Positions 40,560-49,858 of a stretch of DNA of 52,822 nt are shown here, one piece after another. Made by a program: the position numbers and the translations under genes. The notes beneath the pieces were generated by a model. That model searched no databases. It was not told the DNA's origin and worked only from the letters and a program-made list of their open reading frames with translations. Each line of letters begins with the position of its first letter. Within the stretch, counting starts at the first letter, position 1. Origin of the DNA: Brasilonema angustatum HA4187-MV1 (GTDB lineage: Bacteria > Cyanobacteriota > Cyanobacteriia > Cyanobacteriales > Nostocaceae); assembly GCA_019359695.1 (NCBI GenBank), contig JAHHGV010000053.1, positions 1-52,822 on the forward strand, in the 5' to 3' direction.

Positions 40560-41603
40560 ATGAGCCATCAACTCCAAGAGTACAATCCCAGTGGCATAGG
40601 TCAAATTAATGGCAACCTTTTTGCTTTACCATTTGATTACGAGTCTGCAAACCTGATTATCTTTGGTATACCCTGGGAAGTGACCGTTTCCTATGGCGCA
40701 GGCACTGCCCAAGGACCACAACGGGTTCTGGATGCTTCGCCGCAACTAGATTTGTTCGATTTCGATAATCCTGATGGATGGAAACAGGGAATTTTCATGG
40801 TAGAAATTCCCCAGGATATTTTAGAGAAGAACGAATACTATCGCATTTTAGCGGCAAAAATTATCGAGCGACTCCAACAAGGTAAATCCCTGACAGATAC
40901 ACCAGATTTAACACCTGTGTTAGCAGAAATTAATCAAGCTTGTCAACAGGTAAATCAACGGTTGTTTGAACAGTCTAAGCAAGCAATTGAAAATGGTAAA
41001 CGAGTTGCTGTGATTGGTGGGGATCACAGTTCACCGTTAGGTTACTTCCAAGCATTAGCAGCCAGCTACGCAAACTATGGCATTTTGCACATAGACGCAC
41101 ACGCAGATTTACGCGATGCCTATGAGGGATTTGAGTTTTCCCATGCGTCCATCATGTTCAATGCGATGAAGCTACCACAAATTTCCAAGTTAGTGCAGGT
41201 AGGCTTGCGTGATATTTGTCATGATGAAGTGCAAATGATTAACCAATCTCATGGTCGAATTGTCGCTTATTATGACCCAGCCATGAAACAAAAGCTATAT
41301 TCGGGAACGACTTGGATGGAGTTGTGTCGAGAAATTATCAGTCATTTGCCTGAATATGTTTACATTAGCTTTGATGTAGATGGTCTAGATCCAAAATACT
41401 GTTCAAGTACAGGAACTCCTGTTCCGGGTGGACTGGAATTAGAGCAAGCTTTTTGTTTGTTTCGTGAATTGGTAAATAGTGGTAGAAAAATTATTGGTTT
41501 TGATCTGTGCGAAGTTGGTGATGCTGAGTGGGATGGTAATGTTGGTGCGCGGATTGTTTTCAAGCTGGCGAATTTGATGGATTTATCTGTGCGACGATCA
41601 TAA
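40560..41603 (+). CDS. Ureohydrolase family protein (agmatinase/arginase-like)
   Basis: A 347-residue binuclear-metal hydrolase that releases urea from a guanidino compound. Metal-binding motifs are VAVIGGDHSSPLGY near residue 151, GILHIDAHADLRDAY near 176, and YISFDVDGLDPKYCSSTGTPVPGG near 272-295. IPWEVTVSYGAGTAQGPQRVL near 40 is the family N-terminal signature. The ATG at 40560 gives the expected N-terminus; the frame extends upstream to 40503 without support. Substrate is uncertain: agmatine, arginine or, since some cyanobacterial 'agmatinases' are guanidine hydrolases, guanidine. It stands outside any obvious operon. Confidence 0.9.
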   Translation: MSHQLQEYNPSGIGQINGNLFALPFDYESANLIIFGIPWEVTVSYGAGTAQGPQRVLDASPQLDLFDFDNPDGWKQGIFMVEIPQDILEKNEYYRILAAKIIERLQQGKSLTDTPDLTPVLAEINQACQQVNQRLFEQSKQAIENGKRVAVIGGDHSSPLGYFQALAASYANYGILHIDAHADLRDAYEGFEFSHASIMFNAMKLPQISKLVQVGLRDICHDEVQMINQSHGRIVAYYDPAMKQKLYSGTTWMELCREIISHLPEYVYISFDVDGLDPKYCSSTGTPVPGGLELEQAFCLFRELVNSGRKIIGFDLCEVGDAEWDGNVGARIVFKLANLMDLSVRRS

Positions 41604-41744
41604 TTTGCAGTGTATGAGTCTGCTTTCTTTAAGTAATTAGGCAAGGCTCAGTCCCCAAGGGGTATCGCCACATCATCTGATATGATAGGCTCTGTTGACT
41701 ATTCAATAACGTTAAGCTATCCGAAGTTCCGTTAATTTTTAGTC

Positions 41745-42590
41745 ATGCCTGATCAAAAAGAACACATAGCCACTCTCACAAAACAATTTGTTCCATCATA
41801 TCGATTCATTCGCACAGATAAATCCACAATTAGTAGAAGCCATGTCCTCCAAACAGAACTAAATAGTAGCTCAATTAAAGTGCTGAGTTGGAACATTGCT
41901 AAGAGAAATTATGACAAAATTTGGATGAAAGATTTTTTAGCAATTCTTGAGCAGTACAAACCAGATCTTGTGTTTATGCAAGAATTTAGCTTGAAAATAA
42001 ATGCCGAACATGCTGCTCAATTGAAAGAAATGAGTTGGGATTTTGCCCCTAATTTTATCGATGCTCATCATCAGACTTATTCTGGAATTTTAACAGCAGC
42101 GAAAATCAGTCCAGTTAGCTGTAGATCGATTTTGACAAAACATCATGAACCTATTGTTAAAACTCCTAAAGTTTCCCTAATTACTGAGTATCCGCTCTCT
42201 GATAAACAAGAGACTCTCCTCGCTATTAATAGTCATCTGATCAATTTTGTGGATTTAAATAAATTCAAAACACAACTGCATGAGTTAGAGTTTGCCCTAT
42301 CTACACATCATGGTTGTGTGATATTTTCAGGAGACTTCAATACCTGGAGTCGAAAAAGAGCAGTTCTCCTTGAAGAAGCGGTTACTCGGCTGGGGTTAGC
42401 ACCAGTTGTTTTTGCACCGCATGAAAGCAAGAAAATTAAACGATTCCTGTTGTCACCTCCTTTAGACTATATCTTTTACCGAGGATTCAGCGAAAAGAAA
42501 GCTAGTGCTAAGGTGCTAGATCAGATTTGTTCATCTGATCACAAGCCATTGCTGGCAGAATTTTCTTATACAGATATAGATACCCAATAA
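41745..42590 (+). CDS. Endonuclease/exonuclease/phosphatase (EEP) family protein
   Basis: A 281-residue Mg-dependent hydrolase. IKVLSWNIAKRNYDKI near residue 44 carries the Asn of the active site, DLVFMQEFSL near 77 the metal-binding Glu, HGCVIFSGDFNTWSRKR near 187 the GDFN catalytic pair, and SSDHKPLLAEF near 265 the final SDH. Members of this family cut DNA, phospholipids or phosphoinositides. The next gene, 8 bases downstream, is cardiolipin synthase, so a lipid or phosphodiester substrate at the membrane is plausible but unproven. Confidence 0.88.
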   Translation: MPDQKEHIATLTKQFVPSYRFIRTDKSTISRSHVLQTELNSSSIKVLSWNIAKRNYDKIWMKDFLAILEQYKPDLVFMQEFSLKINAEHAAQLKEMSWDFAPNFIDAHHQTYSGILTAAKISPVSCRSILTKHHEPIVKTPKVSLITEYPLSDKQETLLAINSHLINFVDLNKFKTQLHELEFALSTHHGCVIFSGDFNTWSRKRAVLLEEAVTRLGLAPVVFAPHESKKIKRFLLSPPLDYIFYRGFSEKKASAKVLDQICSSDHKPLLAEFSYTDIDTQ

Positions 42591-42597
42591 AATCGAG

Positions 42598-44046
42598 ATG
42601 CTTGTTGATAGTGGTGTTTTAGCCCTTGTCAGTGGAATTATAGTAGTTGTTGTTCATGCTTTGGGGATTTTGCATGCTGCTCATGCGGTGATGACTGTGC
42701 GTTCTTCTAGTGGGGCGATCGCCTGGGGGATTTCTCTGATCACCTTTCCCTGGCTAGCCATTCCATTGTATTGGATTTTAGGCAGGACTAAATTTCATGG
42801 ATATACCGAAGCCCTACGCTCAGTTTACGCACAACACTATAGGCTGGTTCAAGAAGCTTACGGTGAAATTGCTAAATTTAAAATTGCACCACCCCAAAAG
42901 TTAGCGCAGCTGCAACCAATAGCTGAAGCGTTGACAGCAATTCCCTTCACATCAGGTAATGCAGCTCAATTGCTGATTGATGCCCAGCAAACTTATGAAG
43001 CGATGTTGAGTGCGATCGCACAAGCAACCGATTATATCTTGCTAGAATCCTACACCGTCAGTGATGACCAGGCAGGTAACGAGTTTAAGCAAGCGTTGAT
43101 TACCAAGGCAAAGCAAGGAGTACGCATCTACTTTCTCTACGATGAAATTGGTTCAAAAAACTTATCTCGCTCTTATATTAAGTCTCTACGCAACAATAAC
43201 ATTCAAGTAAGTGCATTCCACACCACTAGAGGCAAAGGCAATCGTTTTCAGCTCAATTTCCGAAACCATCGTAAAATTCTGGTGGTGGATGGTGAAACAG
43301 CATTTGTCGGTGGTTTGAATATAGCTGACGAATATTTGGGAAAAAATCCCCGCCTAAGTCCTTGGCGTGACACTCACATGATGTTGCAAGGTCCGAGTGT
43401 ACACAGTCTGCAAAGTGTTTTTATACAAGATTGGTACTGGGCGACTCGAAAAATTCTGGAAGTTAACTGGCAGATTAAAGCTAATCGGGAAGCTAACCAA
43501 ACCGCGTTAGTGCTTTCCACTGGACCTGCGGATCAATTACCAGTTTGTAACCTTTTCTTTATCAATGTAATCAATCAAGCTCAGACTCGCTTGTGGATTG
43601 CTACTCCTTATTTGGTACCAGATGAATCAACTCTTCAAGCTTTGAAACTGGCAGCAATGCGCGGTGTAGATGTACGTATTATCTTACCAAATCGACCCGA
43701 TCACTTATTCGTTTATCTGTGTTCTTTCTCGTACTATGCTGAGATACAGGCAATAGGTGGTATTAAGCTGTACCGCTACAAAAATGGGTTCATGCACCAG
43801 AAAATCATACTTATTGATGACGACATGGCAGGGGTAGGAAGTATCAACTTGGATTATCGTTCTTTCTTCCTTAACTTTGAAGTGATGGGCTTTGTTGCTG
43901 ATTCTCACTTTGTTGAAAGTGTGGAGAAAATGTTACAAGATGATTTGGCTGCTTCTGTTTCTGTTGATTTATCTGAATACCATAAAAAACCTTTCTGGTT
44001 CAAGTTAGCCGTGAGAGTATCTCGGTTGCTAACGCCATTGCTTTAA
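42598..44046 (+). CDS. cls: Cardiolipin synthase
   Basis: A 482-residue phospholipase D-superfamily enzyme that condenses two phosphatidylglycerol molecules to cardiolipin at the plasma membrane. Two N-terminal membrane segments (ALVSGIIVVVVHALGILHAA and AIAWGISLITFPWLAIPLYW) anchor it. HKD motifs occur as NHRKILVVDGETAFVGGLN near residue 223 and MHQKIILIDDDMAGVGSINLD near 401. Length is normal. It starts 8 bases after the EEP-family gene and is probably co-transcribed. A HIP1 octamer overlaps the second membrane segment. Confidence 0.93.
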   Translation: MLVDSGVLALVSGIIVVVVHALGILHAAHAVMTVRSSSGAIAWGISLITFPWLAIPLYWILGRTKFHGYTEALRSVYAQHYRLVQEAYGEIAKFKIAPPQKLAQLQPIAEALTAIPFTSGNAAQLLIDAQQTYEAMLSAIAQATDYILLESYTVSDDQAGNEFKQALITKAKQGVRIYFLYDEIGSKNLSRSYIKSLRNNNIQVSAFHTTRGKGNRFQLNFRNHRKILVVDGETAFVGGLNIADEYLGKNPRLSPWRDTHMMLQGPSVHSLQSVFIQDWYWATRKILEVNWQIKANREANQTALVLSTGPADQLPVCNLFFINVINQAQTRLWIATPYLVPDESTLQALKLAAMRGVDVRIILPNRPDHLFVYLCSFSYYAEIQAIGGIKLYRYKNGFMHQKIILIDDDMAGVGSINLDYRSFFLNFEVMGFVADSHFVESVEKMLQDDLAASVSVDLSEYHKKPFWFKLAVRVSRLLTPLL

Positions 44047-44093
44047 GTCGATTTGGGAGTACAGTAGTGAAAGCAAATCCCATTGGAGGAGTC

Positions 44094-44351
44094 ATGAAAG
44101 CTATTGAAATCATGGGAACTGTGGATGAGCAAGGTCAACTTTCCCTAGATATACCCTTGAGTGTGGACAAGCATACCCGTGTCAGAGTCATTGTACTGCT
44201 TGCTGAAGAAGCTGATAAAGAAAACAACCACGAAGAAGATGAGGAAATATCTGAATCTGCCGCAGAAAGTTTTCGTCAGGGTTGGTATGATGCAATGACG
44301 GGAAATACTTTACCCGTGTCTCAACTGTGGGAAGGAATTGATGCAGAATGA
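44094..44351 (+). CDS. Putative antitoxin of a RelE-type toxin-antitoxin pair
   Basis: An 85-residue acidic protein starting MKAIEIMGTVDEQGQLSLDI, with a short AbrB-like beta region and then a highly acidic tail (EEADKENNHEEDEEISESAA). This small antitoxin type is common in cyanobacteria beside RelE-like toxins. The ATG at 44094 follows GGAGGAG closely; an in-frame GTG at 44067 would add nine residues. Its stop overlaps the toxin start by about 11 bases. It probably binds and neutralises the toxin and represses the pair's own promoter. Confidence 0.75.
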   Translation: MKAIEIMGTVDEQGQLSLDIPLSVDKHTRVRVIVLLAEEADKENNHEEDEEISESAAESFRQGWYDAMTGNTLPVSQLWEGIDAE

Positions 44352-44721
44352 TTCACCTTTGATTCAGGTTGAGGTAACTGGCAAATTCAAGCGCAATTTG
44401 CGGATTTTGGCGAAAAAGTACCGCAGTATTCGCAATGATATCCAGCCAATTATTGAACAACTTCAATCTGGAGAGTTACCAGGCGACCAGATACCAGGAG
44501 TAGGTTATACCATTTTTAAGCTAAGACTAAAAAATAGCGATATCCAAAAGGGTAAGAGTGGTGGATATAGGCTGATATATTATCTCAAAACCAGTACAAA
44601 GATTATTTTAGTTACTATCTACTCTAAATCTGAGCAGGAAGATATTGCAGCAGAGGAAATTCAGCAGATATTGGCTGAGTTTGAGCCGGAAGAAAAGGAC
44701 AAACAAGTAGATAGTGACTGA
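44341..44721 (+). CDS. RelE/ParE-superfamily toxin
   Basis: A 126-residue basic protein. FKRNLRILAKKYRSIRNDIQPII near residue 13 forms the two RelE helices, PGVGYTIFKLRLKNSDIQKGKSGGYRLIYYL near 52 is the beta-sheet core with Arg and Lys in active-site positions, and TKIILVTIYSKSEQEDI near 85 ends the fold. RelE-type enzymes cut mRNA in the ribosome. I take the ATG at 44341 rather than the TTG directly before it; AAGGA lies four bases upstream. It overlaps the antitoxin gene, the classic operon layout. Confidence 0.8.
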   Translation: MQNDSPLIQVEVTGKFKRNLRILAKKYRSIRNDIQPIIEQLQSGELPGDQIPGVGYTIFKLRLKNSDIQKGKSGGYRLIYYLKTSTKIILVTIYSKSEQEDIAAEEIQQILAEFEPEEKDKQVDSD

Positions 44722-44860
44722 TGATAGTCATCGCCAGTCGTGTTTTTACAAATGTGAGATCGCACCCTGAGTGCAGAACACAGTGGACTTTGCCCAATTG
44801 CACTTTTACAGTGTAATCAAAATTAATTTATGATGTGACTTCGTCTTTCATTGTTGAAAA

Positions 44861-46684
44861 TTATGGATAAAAAACTTTGAGCGCAATATCTATAAGTAAA
44901 TTTTTATGATTTTTGATTTCTTGTTCACCCCAAGTTTGATTTCTTGCTATATTTCTAGTCAATAATACTGATGATGCTTGATAAAGAGACCTTTTTGCAT
45001 CGAAAGGATCATTTCCGCCTATAGTATTCTGCGCGGGGTCTAAAATAGTCAGATTTCCCAATGTATTTTTCAGAGGTTCCAACTTTTCGTCTCTAAACTT
45101 CTTACTTGTATTTTGTGGATATATATGTTCAATTGAAGTTCCGGCAAAGTCATAGACTCTGCTTTTATCTTTACATAACGGAGTTTCTGTAGCTCCAGCT
45201 TGATACCATTCGTAATAATATTCTGTAGTCATTAAGTAATATTTAAGGGGTTTATTACTTACTCCAGAGTCTTTATACTCTAACATTTCAAGACCAGTCT
45301 TAAATGTGATATCTGATGCTTTAGAATTAATTAGCTTTTGTAACTTTTGCCTTAATCCTGAGACATTATAAGAGCTTGGATTCTCCCGGATAGCAAGCGA
45401 TTCTTCATAATAAATATTTTTTAATGATGTGGCGTGCTGATTACATATTATTTTATATCTGAAATAAACCCTTTCTACAATCTGCACTATTTCCGAAAAA
45501 ATCTTATGTTCAAGTTGTGAAGCGGCTAGAAAGAGTGGTACAGATAAAGTATGGTCAAGTTCTTTCAAAAGAATATTTAAGCGAGTTCTATCCCAATTAG
45601 TGATTGGTTGTTTTGATGGATATAGCCATTGTCCTTCTAGCAATTTTCTACACTTCAAGATATCTTCATGTATATTTTTGACTGTTTGATATACTTGTTT
45701 AGATTCAGAATATGTAAAATTTTCTGTTTTATGTTTTTTATGTTCTGGAAAAAAGCTATCAAGAAGTGTGTCAAAAAATTCATCTTGTTTAGCTCTTTTA
45801 CCCTGATAGGATTCATAAATCCAGTTCAAATAATTTGCTGTTTTTGATGGAGAATCGGCAAGGATATTGTCCCAGAAGATTTCACAACTATCCTGACAGT
45901 CTTTGAATCCTTCTAAAATCTCTAAAGTATTTGCTTTTAATAAATCGCCAACTGTTAAATTGGTTCCTCTATCATTAATAACTTGAAATAATCTAAATGC
46001 ATCATCTTTACTATCAGTAACCATGTATAGTATGGTAAAGTCATTATCTATAATATTTTGTATTATTTCAATATCGTCCATCTTTCCTTCTAACTTTGAT
46101 GGATTGATTATATTTCGTACTGCTTTTAGTATAGTTTGGTAGGCGCGATTAATCTTTTCATGAGAATCTCTTGAAGGAGATGGATTCATCTCACGAATAA
46201 GTTCTTTATAGAACGGATGATCCACTCTGGATAGTCTCATAACTTCGACAGAATTTACTTTTCTTTGAACTTCCTGCCGAAACTCTATAAATCTTTCAGA
46301 GAGATCTTTTATCCGTCCCTCCAAAATGAACTGATTATTTTCATCTTTTGAATGCTTTACTTGTTCAAGTAACTCCTTATATATCTTAATTAAACAAGAC
46401 ATTAATAGCGTAAATGTTGAAATTCTTTGTTGTCCATCAATAATTTCATATTCGTGTTGATTAACAGCTCCTGCAACAGGATATCTAACGCAGAGCACCC
46501 CTCCAAAAAAATGATTAACAGGCGTATGTGATTTTCTTCTCTCAAAACAGTTTTTCAAATCTTTGATAAAATCTTCAACAGATTCAGCTTCCCATGCATA
46601 AGCTCTTTGATACTTGGGGATAAAAAACATCGGTCTGTATTCAAAAATTTTCCCCACAGAAGTGTATGCAGGCTCCATCTTCAT
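44861..46684 (-). CDS. DUF262/DUF1524 protein, GmrSD-like nuclease
   Basis: A 607-residue protein with an N-terminal DUF262 domain: RPMFFIPKYQRAYAWEAESV near residue 16 and YEIIDGQQRISTFTLLMSCL near 74, the ParB-like NTPase-type DGQQR motif. The C-terminal DUF1524 HNH domain contains TSIEHIYPQNTSKKF near 525 and LGNLTILDPAQN near 553. GmrSD proteins are type IV restriction enzymes cutting glucosylated hydroxymethylcytosine DNA, so an anti-phage role is likely, but many DUF262 proteins are uncharacterised. I chose the ATG at 46684; the frame opens further upstream at a TTG (46738). The neighbouring toxin-antitoxin pair and ROCO-TIR gene suggest a defence-rich stretch. Confidence 0.85.
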   Translation of the reverse strand: MKMEPAYTSVGKIFEYRPMFFIPKYQRAYAWEAESVEDFIKDLKNCFERRKSHTPVNHFFGGVLCVRYPVAGAVNQHEYEIIDGQQRISTFTLLMSCLIKIYKELLEQVKHSKDENNQFILEGRIKDLSERFIEFRQEVQRKVNSVEVMRLSRVDHPFYKELIREMNPSPSRDSHEKINRAYQTILKAVRNIINPSKLEGKMDDIEIIQNIIDNDFTILYMVTDSKDDAFRLFQVINDRGTNLTVGDLLKANTLEILEGFKDCQDSCEIFWDNILADSPSKTANYLNWIYESYQGKRAKQDEFFDTLLDSFFPEHKKHKTENFTYSESKQVYQTVKNIHEDILKCRKLLEGQWLYPSKQPITNWDRTRLNILLKELDHTLSVPLFLAASQLEHKIFSEIVQIVERVYFRYKIICNQHATSLKNIYYEESLAIRENPSSYNVSGLRQKLQKLINSKASDITFKTGLEMLEYKDSGVSNKPLKYYLMTTEYYYEWYQAGATETPLCKDKSRVYDFAGTSIEHIYPQNTSKKFRDEKLEPLKNTLGNLTILDPAQNTIGGNDPFDAKRSLYQASSVLLTRNIARNQTWGEQEIKNHKNLLIDIALKVFYP

Positions 46685-46848
46685 ATGAATCACACCTATA
46701 TTAACTGTATTTAATAGTTTATACGAATAGTCGCTCAATAAAAACTTATACTAGTTGAAGTGCAGCAAACTCTACCGTTGTAAGATGCCTTAAAAAACAA
46801 AACTCCTCACTACTCAATATAATCTTAGGTCTTACGCCTCAACTCAAT

Positions 46849-47679
46849 CTAATCTCTCACCCATTGCACCGGATCTAGTTGATAGTAACGTTGCAGTAGT
46901 TCATAAAGTGCCGGATGCTTCTTCAGCAATTGCTGGGGTTTTTCAAAGAATGTTTCAGTCGCCACGGCGAAAAATTCTGCGGGATTAGTTGTGCCATAGC
47001 TATCCATTACGGTCTTTACGCCTCGTTGAACATCATTGCACAGCTGTTGATATTCTTGTGCCATCACCTGCGCCCAAATGGGATAGTCTGAATTTCGTTG
47101 CAAAATAGGAACCCCCTCAGCTTTCCCATCCTCTTGATCCAATTGGTGGGCGAATTCATGAAGCACAACGTTATGTCCATCCCTCCAGTTTTGAGTGTCT
47201 TGTTGCACCTGTTCCCAAGATAATATAACTTGGTCATGAGTCCACGATTCTCCCAGTCTTGCCACGCGCCTTTCCTCAACAATATAATTGCCGGTGGCAA
47301 TCGTTTCATTAACAAAATAAGTGCTGGGATAAATCAGAATTGAACGAAGTTTAGGGAAGTATTCTCCTCGCTCGTTAAGCAAGAGCAAACAGGCTACAGC
47401 AGCGATCGCCAATTTCATCTCCTCCGTTACCTGCAATCCTGCACAGCCAATGAATTGTTTTTCCGCTAAAAATACTTGAATATGTCCTTGAACCTGTCGG
47501 CGTTCAGCGGGAGAAAGATGGAGATAAATGGGAAGATTATTCTCAATAATCGCATTCCAAAGTGGCGGGAAAGGACGATGTTTAAGACGGTTTCTTCGTT
47601 GTTTAACTAGGGTGGGACTGACTAAAATCCCAGTGATAATCAGCCCAATGATCACAAAAACAATAATTGTTTGAACCAT
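46849..47679 (-). CDS. mtfA: MtfA-family zinc peptidase
   Basis: A 276-residue relative of MtfA (Mlc titration factor A), a zinc aminopeptidase. One N-terminal membrane segment (QTIIVFVIIGLIITGILVSP) suggests it is anchored to the plasma membrane, unlike soluble E. coli MtfA. The metal-binding HExxH motif is VVLHEFAHQLDQEDG near residue 176, and FAVATETFFEKP near 240 supplies the third ligand Glu. Family blocks FIGCAGLQVTEEMKLAIAAVACLL near 75 and YPSTYFV near 117 are present. It lies between the GmrSD-like gene and nudC, separated from nudC by an inverted array of octamer repeats. Confidence 0.9.
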   Translation of the reverse strand: MVQTIIVFVIIGLIITGILVSPTLVKQRRNRLKHRPFPPLWNAIIENNLPIYLHLSPAERRQVQGHIQVFLAEKQFIGCAGLQVTEEMKLAIAAVACLLLLNERGEYFPKLRSILIYPSTYFVNETIATGNYIVEERRVARLGESWTHDQVILSWEQVQQDTQNWRDGHNVVLHEFAHQLDQEDGKAEGVPILQRNSDYPIWAQVMAQEYQQLCNDVQRGVKTVMDSYGTTNPAEFFAVATETFFEKPQQLLKKHPALYELLQRYYQLDPVQWVRD

Positions 47680-47693
47680 TGATTTTTAAGAAT

Positions 47694-47891
47694 TAGGGGT
47701 GTAAGGGGGTAAGGGTGTAGGGGTGTAGGGGATGAGTGTAATTTGGGGGCACCAAGCCACCACTAACCTATTGACCACCCTTACGCGTTCACCAGTCGCC
47801 TGGGCGACTGGCTCTCCCGTTGGGCATTGCACAAAAATATAATCCCTTCTTACCCCTTACACCCCTACACCCCTACACCCCTACACCCTTA
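47694..47891. repeat. Inverted arrays of a TGTAGGGG octamer with a central hairpin
   Basis: On the plus strand, copies of GGGTGTAG at 47694-47731 face copies of CCCCTACA at 47851-47891, so the two arrays are inverted relative to each other about 120 bp apart. Midway lies a perfect 9-bp hairpin, CCAGTCGCC (47792-47800) against GGCGACTGG (47803-47811), with a 2-base centre. The repeats resemble the short tandemly repeated sequences known from heterocystous cyanobacteria. The whole block fills the gap between nudC and mtfA. Confidence 0.85.
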
Positions 47892-47898
47892 GTTTCGC

Positions 47899-48711
47899 TC
47901 AAAGTACAAAGGAGTCGATAAGCTTGCGAGCAATACTCAACCTAGGAGGAACTTGTGGTAAGTTGTGCTTACTAAACCAGGCAGCATCTACCAACTCTTG
48001 CGGTTCGATAACGATGTCACCACTTGCATAAGTGGCTGTGAATCCAATCATAAGTGAGTTGGGAAATGGCCAAGGTTGCGAGCCAAAATAGCGAATATCT
48101 TTCACCTCAATCCCCACTTCCTCGCGGACTTCGCGCACCACCGTTTCTTCTAATGATTCTCCTGGTTCCACGAAGCCAGCTAGCACGCTGTACATTCCCG
48201 GTGGAAACCGAGGGGCGCGAGCCAATAAGAGTTCTTCGCCGCGAGAAACGAGAACGATAATCGCAGGCGAGAGGCGAGGATAATTCACTAATCCACACTT
48301 GGGGCAACGTTTGGCACGCTCATGGGATAATTGGGTTGTCGGAGTCGCACAGTGCCCGCAGTATTGGTGAGTGCGATCCCATTCCACGATTTGGATCGCA
48401 CGACCACTCAGCGCATACAACTGTTCATCCAACATTCCGTACAATTCGCGCAATCCCTGCAAAACCATGCCATCGGGGACGATCGCATCCTTGGGCAGTT
48501 CTGCCGAGTAACAAGGTTGACCATCCAGGGTGCCAAGGAATTGGGTTCGCACTGGCTCTAAGCCAATTTCTGTTAGACTGATTAAATTGGGAATTTGGCT
48601 GACGTTTCCTTCGGAGCGAACCAGCAATTTATTGCCAACAAAGGCAAACCACCAGGAAGGTTGAGATTGTACTGTGGCTGGAGTAATGCCAGGGATAAAG
48701 GTTTGATGCAT
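47899..48711 (-). CDS. nudC: NAD(+)/NADH diphosphatase (Nudix hydrolase with zinc ribbon)
   Basis: A 270-residue Nudix enzyme that hydrolyses NADH to NMNH and AMP and can remove NAD caps from RNA. The zinc ribbon is YCGHCATP near residue 117 plus RCPKCGLVNYPRLSPAIIVL near 134. The Nudix box follows as GFVEPGESLEETVVREVREEVG near 177-198, and the NudC-specific SQPWPFPNSLMIGF block is near 211-224. I chose the ATG at 48711 (MHQTFIPGITPA); the frame continues upstream to a GTG at 48756 with no support. All catalytic residues appear intact. Confidence 0.94.
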   Translation of the reverse strand: MHQTFIPGITPATVQSQPSWWFAFVGNKLLVRSEGNVSQIPNLISLTEIGLEPVRTQFLGTLDGQPCYSAELPKDAIVPDGMVLQGLRELYGMLDEQLYALSGRAIQIVEWDRTHQYCGHCATPTTQLSHERAKRCPKCGLVNYPRLSPAIIVLVSRGEELLLARAPRFPPGMYSVLAGFVEPGESLEETVVREVREEVGIEVKDIRYFGSQPWPFPNSLMIGFTATYASGDIVIEPQELVDAAWFSKHNLPQVPPRLSIARKLIDSFVL

Positions 48712-48828
48712 ATCAGTAGAACACAATTGCCTTGATCGTATCACCGCCGCTCTCACCCAAAACCATACTTTGCCTCATCACCAATCTGAATCTCTGTTCA
48801 ACTTGAAACTTTTAAACTTTTTGAACAC

Positions 48829-49431
48829 TTGAACTACTTTTCTCAGCACCAAGACGCCTTCCCAATCACTTACCTCAACGACTTGCGAGGAGAGATTTTA
48901 GCGTCCCCCTATTTTGCAACCAACAACCTTAACCGCGACTTTGTTGACACAAAGGGTTTTTCTGTGGTATTCCAGCGTTCAGAAATTGCGGAAGTAGAAC
49001 GGCGCTTTCCTTTCTTCAAGCCCTATCTCGACCAGGCGCTAGAGCCGAACTGCAACGCTTTCTATCTTAACCCGCTGCTGCTCAAAGAAGGCTCCCGCGT
49101 CGATCCGCATATTGATCGCTCCCTGCGATCTTACTGCAAAACGATTGAGCCTCCTGTGGTGGTTAGTGTTCTTTATGTGCAAGTACAGCCAAACTTGCAA
49201 GGCGGAGAACTGGTGCTGCGCCGCCACAAACAGCAAGTCGGGCAGATTAAACCACGAACTAACACGTTACTGTATTTTCAAGGCGATCTGACTCATTCGG
49301 TGAATGCTGTTAAAATCACAGGGACTCGTCTAAGCTTAGTTTGTGAACAATACAGTTTGAGTGAAACTGAACTGCAAGATATTCCAGCGTTCACAGTGGA
49401 GTCTAGAGCGGTTAAGGTTAAGCGGAAATAA
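48829..49431 (+). CDS. 2OG-Fe(II) oxygenase superfamily protein
   Basis: A 200-residue prolyl-4-hydroxylase-type fold. The iron-binding triad is visible as HID in SRVDPHIDRSLRSYC near residue 89 and the distal His in FQGDLTHSVNAVKITG near 150, followed by TRLSLVCEQY with the 2-oxoglutarate-binding Arg near 162. Substrate unknown; cyanobacterial members are largely uncharacterised. No ATG is available: the frame starts with TTG at 48829 and an in-frame stop lies a short way upstream, so either TTG is used or the 5' end is altered. No good ribosome-binding site is visible. Confidence 0.83.
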   Translation: MNYFSQHQDAFPITYLNDLRGEILASPYFATNNLNRDFVDTKGFSVVFQRSEIAEVERRFPFFKPYLDQALEPNCNAFYLNPLLLKEGSRVDPHIDRSLRSYCKTIEPPVVVSVLYVQVQPNLQGGELVLRRHKQQVGQIKPRTNTLLYFQGDLTHSVNAVKITGTRLSLVCEQYSLSETELQDIPAFTVESRAVKVKRK

Positions 49432-49858
49432 GGAACTTGCCCATCTACTGTAAGGTATGGTTGGACGTAAATTATAAAGCGATCGCCTATTTCATCACTA
49501 CCATATGGACAGGCTGTAGCTTCAATCATATTGCTTAAACTTGGGAGGCGATAGCCCAAAGGGCTGACGCTAGCCCCGATAGGCGTAGCCGTGCCGTTAG
49601 GCATAGGGGGCGCTAGCTCCCAAAGGGAGCGCACTCTCGGACCCAAACGCGTATCGCAATGTTTTTTTGCAATAAATAATCAATTCATAGCTAATATCAT
49701 GTCCTGCTCAATACTTACGATATGTCATTGCGAGTGGAACGAAGTGAAACGAAGCAATCTCAAGCACTTGCGTTCGCGTAGCGTGTCCGTTCGCGGCGGA
49801 CATAGTGACGTTTATTTATGTCCACCGACTTAACTAAATCGCACTCACTAAATACCAT
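49432..49858. other. Repeat-rich intergenic region
   Basis: Contains palindromic repeat words (GGCGATAGCCCAAAGGGCTG near 49546, GCGCTAGCTCCCAAAGGGAG near 49610) and a copy of the ATTGCGAGTGGAACGAAG repeat near 49726. Its far end (near 49815-49835) reads TTAAGTCGGTGGACATAAAT on the minus strand, similar to the IS630/MITE termini elsewhere in the window. I see no gene here; a minus-strand frame at 49293-49646 overlaps the oxygenase and repeats. Confidence 0.55.

Noticed and set aside
47694-47891. Octamer arrays considered as a CRISPR or plasmid iteron origin
   Set aside because: Units are too short and contiguous for CRISPR, and there is no replication gene beside them.
49293-49646. 117-codon minus-strand frame overlapping the oxygenase gene
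   Set aside because: Opposite-strand shadow of the oxygenase 3' end joined to repeat DNA.
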